From assembly GCF_013283875.1 (NCBI RefSeq), contig NZ_CP054139.1, positions 4,898,001-4,962,000 on the forward strand: a stretch of 64,000 nucleotides of DNA, given 5' to 3'. A program made the position numbers and the translations under genes. Under the pieces are notes generated by a model that worked only from the letters and a program-made list of their open reading frames with translations, was not told the DNA's origin and ran no database searches. This document shows positions 34,033-40,874 of this stretch, piece by piece. The stretch comes from Mucilaginibacter mali. GTDB taxonomy: Bacteria > Bacteroidota > Bacteroidia > Sphingobacteriales > Sphingobacteriaceae. Position 1 is the first letter of the stretch. Each line of letters begins with the position of its first letter.

Positions 34033-35490
34033 ATGTTTAACATGCAGGAATCGGGCTATTTTAATCAGTACAACCCCATTGGAGGTGTTTGGGACGAAAT
34101 GTTTGGAGCCGATTCTAAAATTCGCGATCATTACAGCAAGGTGATCAGCTATCTTTCGCAGGAATCGCCGGAGGAGCTGAACAAAAAAGAAGAACTGGCC
34201 AAGCGCCTGTTCATGACCCAGGGCATTACCTTTACCGTATACAACAGCGGCGAGGGTATCGAAAAGATCTTTCCGTTCGATATCATCCCCCGCATCATCA
34301 CCGCCGCCGAGTGGGCCTTTGTAGAGAAAGGCATCAAGCAACGCCTTACCGCGCTCAATCTGTTTTTAAAGGATGTTTACCACAACCAGTTCATCATAAA
34401 GGATGGCATTGTCCCGATAGATATCATTTACTCCTGCCCACATTTTTTGCGCGAGATGTACCAGTTGCAGGTGCCTTACGATATTTATGTGCATATAGCC
34501 GGGATAGATTTGATCCGCGATCATGACGGCACCTTTTATGTGCTGGAGGATAACCTTCGCACGCCATCGGGCGTGAGTTATATGCTGGAGAACCGCGAGA
34601 TCACCAAACGACTGTTTCCCGATCTGCTGCCGCAATGCAATGTACGCAGCGTAACCGAATACCCGGCACTACTGTATAAAAACCTGCTGGCCCTTTCGCC
34701 AAGGCCCATCAGCAACCCAACCATTGTGTTGTTGAGCCCGGGGATTTATAACTCCGCCTATTTTGAGCATACCACACTGGCCCGCCTGATGGGGGTGGAA
34801 CTGGTGGAGGGCCGCGATTTGGTGGTAGATAACCACAAGGTATACATGAAAACCACCAACGGCCTGCAGCAGGTAGATGTGATCTACCGCCGGGTGGATG
34901 ATGATTACCTGGATCCGCTGGTGTTTAACCCTAAAAGCATGCTGGGGGTAGCCGGTTTGATGGGGGCTTACCGCAAAGGCAACGTGGCCATTGTAAATGC
35001 CATAGGCAATGGCGTGGCCGATGATAAGGCCGTGTATGTTTACGTGCCGGCCATGATAAAATATTACCTTAATGAGGAACCCATCCTGAAGAACGTGCCC
35101 ACCTACCAGCTGGGCAATGCCAACGAAAAGGAATACGTGTTTGCCAACATCAACAAAATGGTGGTGAAGAAAACCAACGAAAGCGGCGGCTATGGCATGC
35201 TGATGGGCCATGCTTCAACCGAACAGGAAATTGAGGATTACAAAAACGAGATACTAAAGGCCCCGCGCAACTTTATCGCGCAGCCAACCATCAGCCTGTC
35301 GGCAGCGCCGTGCTATATACAGGGCGAATTAGCCCCGCGTCGAATCGACCTGCGCCCTTATGCGCTGTACGGCCCCAATGGCATCGAGATCGTCCCCGGC
35401 GGATTGACACGCGTGGCGCTAAAGGAGGGATCGCTGGTGGTGAACAGTTCGCAGGGTGGGGGGAGTAAGGATACCTGGGTGCTGGGTTAG
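34033..35490 (+). CDS. Circularly permuted ATP-grasp protein (type 2)
   Basis: A 485-aa protein of the circularly permuted ATP-grasp type 2 family (DUF404/DUF407). Visible family blocks: YNPIGGVWDEMFG at the start, GITFTVYNSGEGIEKIFPFDIIPR, DGTFYVLEDNLRTPSGVSYMLENRE, DVIYRRVDDDYLDP and VKKTNESGGYGMLMG, the last two with likely ATP and metal residues. The family is thought to form amide bonds on a peptide or small amine. It is the first gene of a set with alpha-E and transglutaminase genes; a 149-bp repeat-filled gap separates it from the next. Confidence 0.9.
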   Translation: MFNMQESGYFNQYNPIGGVWDEMFGADSKIRDHYSKVISYLSQESPEELNKKEELAKRLFMTQGITFTVYNSGEGIEKIFPFDIIPRIITAAEWAFVEKGIKQRLTALNLFLKDVYHNQFIIKDGIVPIDIIYSCPHFLREMYQLQVPYDIYVHIAGIDLIRDHDGTFYVLEDNLRTPSGVSYMLENREITKRLFPDLLPQCNVRSVTEYPALLYKNLLALSPRPISNPTIVLLSPGIYNSAYFEHTTLARLMGVELVEGRDLVVDNHKVYMKTTNGLQQVDVIYRRVDDDYLDPLVFNPKSMLGVAGLMGAYRKGNVAIVNAIGNGVADDKAVYVYVPAMIKYYLNEEPILKNVPTYQLGNANEKEYVFANINKMVVKKTNESGGYGMLMGHASTEQEIEDYKNEILKAPRNFIAQPTISLSAAPCYIQGELAPRRIDLRPYALYGPNGIEIVPGGLTRVALKEGSLVVNSSQGGGSKDTWVLG

Positions 35491-35640
35491 TAAGCCCCCT
35501 GCCCCCTAAAGGGGGAGCAAATGTGCCGGTGTGCGAATGTGCAGATATGCAAATGAATAAATAACAGATTAATGAACAATTCAGAAATCGAACATCCGAT
35601 ATCCGAAATTAACTCCCCCTTTAGGGGGTTGGGGGGCCTA
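35490..35640. repeat. Repeat cluster between ATP-grasp and alpha-E genes
   Basis: Starts with a CCCCCTGCCCCCTAAAGGGGG hairpin, then the GTGCGAATGTGCAGATATGCAAATGA tag (35531-35556), and ends with a CCCCCTTTAGGGGG hairpin followed by TTGGGGGGCC touching the next start codon. Confidence 0.55.
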
Positions 35641-36578
35641 TGTTAAGCCGTGTAGCAGCAAGTTTATATTGGTTAAGCCGTTATGTAGAGCGTAGCGATG
35701 GTTTGTTGCGTATGCTGAAGATCAACTACGCTTCATCGCAAGATTCGGTGCACGACTTTTTGTGGGAGCCGGTGGTGCGCCTGTATGCCAGTCCGAGCGA
35801 TGAGGCCGGTATTACTAAGCTGGGTAACGACAGCCGCGCGGTGCTGAAGTACATGATCACATCCAAAGAAAATCAAAATTCCATCCTGCGCATCATCACC
35901 ATGGCCCGGGAGAACGCCCGCGGTGTGCAGGAGCACATCACCAAAGATCTGTGGCAATGCCTTAACGAGTACTATCATACCGTAAAAGACCCCAAACTGG
36001 AGCGCATGCTACAGCGCGAAGACCCCATCAGCACGCTGGATGTGCTGATCAAACAGGTGATGCTGTATTATGGCACGGTAGAGATCACGATGGAACGTGG
36101 CGAGGGCCGCAGCTTTATGAACATTGGCAAATACCTGGAGCGCGCCATCCAGTCGGTAGATATTTTGGATACCAAGTTTACCACCCTTAACGATAACCCC
36201 GACCTGCTGACAGACACCAGCTACTGGAAACACCTGCTGCTGTCCATCGGCGGTTACGAGCTATACCTGAAAACCTACCGATCGGGCTTCGAGGCCAAGA
36301 ACGTACTGGAGCAGGTAGCCCTGAACGATGATTTCCCCCGCTCGGTCATGTACGCGGTGAACCGTATCCAGCGCCACTTCGACAGGCTAAAAGGCGATCA
36401 TGAGCGCGAGGACTTCCGCAAGATGTCGTTCCAGATCGGCCGCCTGCAAAGCCGCATCAAGTACAGTTCGCTCAACAGCATCAGGCAGGAGGGGCTGCAC
36501 AATTACCTCACCCAAATACGGCAGGAATTATACGGAATTGGCAATGCGCTAAATGAAAACTATTTTGCACATTCCTGA
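35640..36578 (+). CDS. Alpha-E domain protein
   Basis: A 312-aa all-helical alpha-E protein. The signature opens it (MLSRVAASLYWLSRYVERSDGLLRML) and recurs in RENARGVQEHITKDLWQCLNEYYH and the C-terminal FQIGRLQSRIKYSSLNSIRQEGLH. No catalytic residues are recognised; it is thought to act as a partner or scaffold of the ATP-grasp enzyme encoded next to it. The start codon abuts a repeat, so no conventional ribosome-binding site is present. Confidence 0.9.
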   Translation: MLSRVAASLYWLSRYVERSDGLLRMLKINYASSQDSVHDFLWEPVVRLYASPSDEAGITKLGNDSRAVLKYMITSKENQNSILRIITMARENARGVQEHITKDLWQCLNEYYHTVKDPKLERMLQREDPISTLDVLIKQVMLYYGTVEITMERGEGRSFMNIGKYLERAIQSVDILDTKFTTLNDNPDLLTDTSYWKHLLLSIGGYELYLKTYRSGFEAKNVLEQVALNDDFPRSVMYAVNRIQRHFDRLKGDHEREDFRKMSFQIGRLQSRIKYSSLNSIRQEGLHNYLTQIRQELYGIGNALNENYFAHS

Positions 36579-36601
36579 TCATTAATCTTTTACTTTGCCC
36601 T

Positions 36602-37585
36602 ATGCCCGAATTTAAGATCCAGCACATCACCAAATATACCTACGATGGCCCGGTACGCGACAGCGCCAACCAGATCATCCTTTACCCCATACAGGACGCG
36701 TATCAGGATGTGCTGAAGCAGGAACTGAAAATAACCGGCGACGCCGTGGTGGATACTTATATCGATTACTATGGCAACAAGGTAGGCAGCTTCACCCACC
36801 GCGATCCGCATAGCCAACTGATCATTAATTCGCAACTGTGGGTAAACACCAAACACCGCCCGCTACCGGCTACGGATATTTTCCCCGGCCAGCAATGGGA
36901 CGATTACGAGCGCCTGCGCTATGTGGTACCTTACATTGATTTTTTAAAGCAGGAATACTTTGACGGCCGCCCCGAACTGCAAAAAATTGTTGCCGCCGAA
37001 CTAAAAAGGGACGAAACGCCCTACCAGGTTATCTTGCGGTTTTGCAAATATATTTACGATAACTTTAGCTACATAAAAGGCGTAACTACTGTTGAAAGCA
37101 CGCTGGACGATGTATGGAAGCTAAAAGCCGGCGTTTGCCAGGATTTTGCCCATATTATTATGGTGATGCTGCGCCTGGCCAACATCCCCGCACGTTACGT
37201 GAGCGGTTATATTTGCCCTAACCACAACGGCATGCGCGGCGAGGGCGCCACCCATGCCTGGGCCGAAGCCTACATTCCCGATTACGGCTGGCTGGGCATC
37301 GACCCGACAAATAATTGTATCGCTAACGAAACGCACGTGCGCCTGGCTGTAGGCCGCAATTTTTCGGATTGTTCGCCGGTAAAGGGTACCTATAAAGGCC
37401 CGCACGGGCATAGGCTGGAGGTTGCCGTATCGGTAGGTTATGACAGGGAAAACCCTACCAACGACACAGGAGAAATAGCCGAGGTGTTTGCCGCACCTGT
37501 TATCAAACAAGCCACGCCCGATCTATCCAAAAACAGCTATCAGCGGTATATGGAGATGATCCAGCAGCAACAACAGCAGCAGTAA
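36602..37585 (+). CDS. Transglutaminase-like cysteine protease
   Basis: A 327-aa protein with the bacterial transglutaminase N-terminal domain (about 1-85: KIQHITKYTYDGPVRDSANQIILYP) and a transglutaminase core. The catalytic triad is visible: Cys in LKAGVCQDFAHIIM, His in THAWAEAYI and Asp in GWLGIDPTNN. It ends in a run of seven glutamines. It starts 23 bases after the alpha-E gene. In such sets it may cleave or reverse the peptide bonds formed by the ATP-grasp enzyme; this is inference from family work. Confidence 0.9.
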   Translation: MPEFKIQHITKYTYDGPVRDSANQIILYPIQDAYQDVLKQELKITGDAVVDTYIDYYGNKVGSFTHRDPHSQLIINSQLWVNTKHRPLPATDIFPGQQWDDYERLRYVVPYIDFLKQEYFDGRPELQKIVAAELKRDETPYQVILRFCKYIYDNFSYIKGVTTVESTLDDVWKLKAGVCQDFAHIIMVMLRLANIPARYVSGYICPNHNGMRGEGATHAWAEAYIPDYGWLGIDPTNNCIANETHVRLAVGRNFSDCSPVKGTYKGPHGHRLEVAVSVGYDRENPTNDTGEIAEVFAAPVIKQATPDLSKNSYQRYMEMIQQQQQQQ

Positions 37586-37591
37586 TAATAA

Positions 37592-37933
37592 TTATTTCTT
37601 TTTGCCTTTGGCGGTATGCTTGCTAATGAGATTTTGATAAGCGCAATTCAGCGCATCGGCCAACATATCCTCGCGCACTAACGATAGGTTTACAAAGGTG
37701 CTGCCGCCCTTACCCCACGCATTGGGAACAGGATAAAATGCCTGCCCACTATCAAAGGCGCAAAACACATCCTGGTCGGTCAGGCTTAGCTGTACCATAC
37801 CCAAGCTGTCACTTTCGCGCAGGGTAGCAAATATCTTCTTCTTCCAGCGGAACGAGGCGCGGTCGAAATGCGGCAGTTCCTCCGTGTCGGGCAAAGCCAG
37901 TGCCAGCGTTTTAAAAGTATGTACATCAACCAT
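37592..37933 (-). CDS. MmcQ/YjbR family protein
   Basis: A 113-aa protein with the MmcQ/YjbR pattern: FKTLALALPDTEELPHFDRASFRWKKKIFATL, LSLTDQDVFCAFD and WVNLSLV-like strand (STFVNLSLVRED) near a C-terminal helix ending in a basic tail. The family has a CyaY-like DNA-binding fold. The start was placed at the second in-frame methionine. It converges with the transglutaminase gene. Confidence 0.8.
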   Translation of the reverse strand: MVDVHTFKTLALALPDTEELPHFDRASFRWKKKIFATLRESDSLGMVQLSLTDQDVFCAFDSGQAFYPVPNAWGKGGSTFVNLSLVREDMLADALNCAYQNLISKHTAKGKKK

Positions 37934-38006
37934 ATCCAAAGCTAATGTTTTTCAGGCGTTTAGGTGTAGCTGCGCCATAATAGTCCCCTCCCCTGGGAGG
38001 GGTGCG

Positions 38007-38165
38007 GGCAATGTCCGTAAGTTAAGCTTTTAAGCCCCACCTAAATCCTCCCCTTTGGGGAGGACTTTAAGAATTTTACGCTTGTGCAGCCTAAGTCTCC
38101 CCTACCGGGGGAGATTTAGAGGGGGCGGTGTTCGGCTGATCAGCCTTAACTTAACGACATTGGGG
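38007..38165. repeat. MITE-like element (AATGTC...GTTAAG ends), copy 2
   Basis: Ends GGCAATGTCCGTAAGTTAAG and CTTAACTTAACGACATTG are inverted repeats of about 17-18 bases. The interior is nearly identical to the copy at 16177-16324, including AATTTTACGCTTGTGCAGCC. It is preceded by a separate CCCCTCCCCTGGGAGGGG hairpin (37983-38003). Confidence 0.78.
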
Positions 38166-38250
38166 ATTCGGGTGCCTTGTGTTGTGGCAGGGAGGGCTTT
38201 CTGCGGTATTGCATTGTGTACAAACTATGTGGAAACCAACCAGGGCTAAG

Positions 38251-38388
38251 ACTTACCCGGTCGTGGCTGCGCCCGACCACCTTCTCTTGCCTTTGGCAAA
38301 AGAGGGAACAAGGTTCTACGATACTGCTCCTTCCCTCTTTCCGCGCAGCGAAGAGAGGGTCGACCAGCGTAGCGAGGTCGGGGTGTAC
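38251..38388. repeat. ACTCACCCGGTCG palindromic element, copy 2
   Basis: Shares with 3781-3930 the start ACTTACCCGGTCG, the TCTTGCCTTTGGCAAAAGAGGGAA hairpin, the CCCTCTTTCCGCGCAGCGAAGAGAGGG hairpin and the end GGTCGGGGTG. With the previous element it fills the gap of about 530 bp. Confidence 0.7.
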
Positions 38389-38446
38389 CAACATTATGCT
38401 TAGGCCGATATGCTAGCCCCCTCACCACTTAACCAACTCTCTTTAA

Positions 38447-38454
38447 TATATTTG
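38447..38454 (+). promoter_or_regulatory. Putative -7 box (TATATTTG) for the peroxidase operon
   Basis: Perfect TAnnTTTG 12 bases before ATG 38467, giving a leader of only a few bases. It lies inside the longer frame (from 38410) and argues for the shorter protein. Confidence 0.42.
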
Positions 38455-38466
38455 CATCCTGAACAA

Positions 38467-39600
38467 ATGGCAGCAAATAAAAACATACCGGTAACCTCAT
38501 CCATCCGCAGGTGGTTATTGCCCTGCTTCGCGCTGGTATTTATCGCTACCATCGCCTGGACTTATCAACCTGATCCTATCCCCATGGGCCCCTACCAACT
38601 GGTGTACCCGGCCAACTTCGGTAACCGCATTAATGTGCCCGATGATAACCCTACCACGCAGCAAGGCGTTTACCTGGGGCGGATGCTGTTTTACGAGCCG
38701 CTGTTATCAGCCAATGGCAAAATAAGTTGCGGCACCTGCCACCAGCAGGCACTGGCTTTTACCGATGGTAAGGCCTTTAGCGAGGGGGTGGATCATACGC
38801 TTACGCCGCGCAGTTCCATGTCGCTGGCTAATTTGTTGTGGGCGCGCAAATTCTTTTGGGATGGCCGTTCGGAAAGTTTGGAAAAGCAGGCCGCCGTCCC
38901 CATGACCAACCCGCACGAGATGGGGCAGCTGATGCAAACGTCGGCACATAAGCTGATGAAGACCGCCCCTTATCCCGAACTGTTCAGAAAGGTTTTTGGT
39001 GATGAGGGTATCGACGGGCCAAACATTATGAAGGCCATAGCCCAGTTTGAGCGTACGCTCATCTCGGCCAATTCTAAATACGACCAATACCTGCGTAAGC
39101 AATATCAACCCACTAGGCTGGAATTGCAGGGCCTGGCCTTGTTCGAGAACGCGCCTCAACCTGCCAAAAGCATCCGTGGCGCCAATTGCGCCCGCTGTCA
39201 TGGCGGGGCGAAGACCTATATGGAACTGTTTCATAACAACGGATTAGATAGCATCCCCAAAGATATCGGCATTGCAGAGTTGACCGGTCTGCCCGGCGAC
39301 CGTGGCCGTTTTAAGGTACCTACCCTGCGCAATATCGCCCTAACTGCTCCCTACATGCACGACGGCCGCTTTAAAACGCTGGATGAAGTGCTGGATCATT
39401 ACAGCGACCACGTAAAGCGATCCGAATCGCTAAGTCCCTTTCTGCGCGGCGAATCGAACGAGGTCAACGGCAAAAGCCTGGCGTTAAAACCTGAAGAAAA
39501 GAAAGCCGTAATTGCCTTTTTAAATATGCTTACGGATAGTACATTTGTTACCGATCCGCGATTTTCAGACCCGCATCAAAACATCGCCAAAAACAAATAA
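38467..39600 (+). CDS. Di-heme cytochrome c peroxidase
   Basis: A 377-aa protein of the bacterial cytochrome c peroxidase/MauG family. It has an N-terminal membrane anchor or signal (RRWLLPCFALVFIATIAW) and two heme-binding motifs, CGTCH (88-92) and CARCH (241-245). The FWDGRSESLEKQA and APYMHDGRFKTLDEVLDHY segments are family-typical, the latter near the distal methionine/peroxidatic site. It would reduce hydrogen peroxide in the periplasm. Six bases separate it from the molybdopterin-fold gene, so the two form an operon. Confidence 0.9.
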   Translation: MAANKNIPVTSSIRRWLLPCFALVFIATIAWTYQPDPIPMGPYQLVYPANFGNRINVPDDNPTTQQGVYLGRMLFYEPLLSANGKISCGTCHQQALAFTDGKAFSEGVDHTLTPRSSMSLANLLWARKFFWDGRSESLEKQAAVPMTNPHEMGQLMQTSAHKLMKTAPYPELFRKVFGDEGIDGPNIMKAIAQFERTLISANSKYDQYLRKQYQPTRLELQGLALFENAPQPAKSIRGANCARCHGGAKTYMELFHNNGLDSIPKDIGIAELTGLPGDRGRFKVPTLRNIALTAPYMHDGRFKTLDEVLDHYSDHVKRSESLSPFLRGESNEVNGKSLALKPEEKKAVIAFLNMLTDSTFVTDPRFSDPHQNIAKNK

Positions 39601-39606
39601 TACCTC

Positions 39607-40101
39607 ATGAAAAAACATTTAATGATCCTGTTCGTCGCCCTGTTGAGTTCGGCCGTTGCCTTTGCGCAAGCTGTAAAGGAAGCTACCGTGAAAATAAGCG
39701 GCGAGGTTAGCGCCCCGTTTGAATTGAAGCTGGCCGATATAAATCAGTTCCCGCAAACACAGGTAAGCCGTAAAGACCGCGATGGCAAAGACCATATTTA
39801 TACCGGCGTGCTGTTATCCGCCATCCTGCAAAAGGCCGGCGCTACTATGGGTAAAGACCTGAAAGGCGAAAACCTGGCCAAATTTGCATCGGTTGAAGCC
39901 AGCGATGGTTACCAGGTGATATTTGCCCTGGCCGAATTGGATAAGGAATTTACCGACCGCCAAATTATTTTGGCTACCACTATTGATGGCCAGCCACTGG
40001 CCCCCACAGACGGCCCTTTCCGCGTTATTGTGCAGGACGAAAAGAAACCGGCCCGCTGTATTAAGCAGGTAACCGGCATAAAAGTGGCCTTTGCCAAATG
40101 A
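39607..40101 (+). CDS. Secreted molybdopterin-binding-fold protein
   Basis: A 164-aa protein with a signal peptide (MKKHLMILFVALLSSAVAFAQA) followed by a stand-alone sulfite-oxidase-type molybdopterin-binding fold: VKISGEVSAPFELKLADINQFPQ, YTGVLLSAILQKAGA, VEASDGYQVIFALAELD, LATTIDGQPLAPTDGPFRVIVQDEKKPARCIKQVTGI. The single late Cys is not at the usual position of the molybdenum-binding cysteine, so it may not bind the cofactor. It is cotranscribed with the peroxidase. Confidence 0.78.
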   Translation: MKKHLMILFVALLSSAVAFAQAVKEATVKISGEVSAPFELKLADINQFPQTQVSRKDRDGKDHIYTGVLLSAILQKAGATMGKDLKGENLAKFASVEASDGYQVIFALAELDKEFTDRQIILATTIDGQPLAPTDGPFRVIVQDEKKPARCIKQVTGIKVAFAK

Positions 40102-40202
40102 TGCTAATACGGTTTAGTAAGATGCTATGTTAAAACAAAATACCCCCAATTTAACTTATATATTACATCGTTTTAATCTGTCCTGTGTAGCTTGCGCCCC
40201 AA

Positions 40203-40868
40203 ATGGAAAATATTGTTAAGATTATTGAAATAAATAGTGTTACTCATGATGTGAAATCCTTCAGGATAGAGAAACCGGAAGGATATACATTTGAACCCGG
40301 ACAAGCTACCGAAGTATCCATCAACCAGCCCGATTGGAAAGACGAAAAGCGCCCTTTTACCTTTACCAGCTTAAACGAACAGCCGTACCTGGAGTTTACT
40401 ATAAAAGGTTACCACGATCATAACGGGGTAACCCACCAACTGCACCAGTTAAAAGCAGGCGACGAGTTGATACTGCGCGATGTTTGGGGTACAATCGCTT
40501 ATAAAACCGACGGTTACTTTATAGCAGGCGGCGCGGGCATTACGCCCTTTATGGCCATCCTAAGGCACCTGCACCACTACCGCAAGCTGCGCACCAACCA
40601 GTTGTTCTTCGCCAATAAAACCGAAAAGGATATCATTTATCACCAGGAGCTGGATAATATGTTGGGACGCAACGCCCGCTACATTTTAAGCGGCGAGCAG
40701 AACGACAAATACGATCACGGCCATATTGATAAAGCCTACCTGCAACAGCATGTAAAAGATTTTAGCAAGCCTTTTTACGTTTGCGGTCCGGACGAAATGG
40801 TAAAGCAAATAACCGATACCCTTACCGGGTTGGGGGCCAAGCCTGACGCGGTGGTGTTTGAAAAATAA
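40203..40868 (+). CDS. FAD/NAD(P)-binding ferredoxin reductase-like protein
   Basis: A 221-aa reductase of the ferredoxin-NADP reductase superfamily without an iron-sulfur domain. The FAD motif is RPFTFTSL, the isoalloxazine-supporting strand YLEFTIKGYHDH, the pyridine-nucleotide loop GGAGITPFMAILRHL and the terminal VCGPDEMV. It would transfer electrons from NAD(P)H to a partner, perhaps the ferredoxin encoded at 48552, but no partner is adjacent. It follows the molybdopterin-fold gene after 101 bases. Confidence 0.85.
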   Translation: MENIVKIIEINSVTHDVKSFRIEKPEGYTFEPGQATEVSINQPDWKDEKRPFTFTSLNEQPYLEFTIKGYHDHNGVTHQLHQLKAGDELILRDVWGTIAYKTDGYFIAGGAGITPFMAILRHLHHYRKLRTNQLFFANKTEKDIIYHQELDNMLGRNARYILSGEQNDKYDHGHIDKAYLQQHVKDFSKPFYVCGPDEMVKQITDTLTGLGAKPDAVVFEK

Positions 40869-40874
40869 AGGCCC

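Noticed and set aside
38055..38428. Overlapping short frames in the gap before the peroxidase gene
   Set aside because: All are inside the MITE-like and palindromic elements, on both strands, with no common start or homology.
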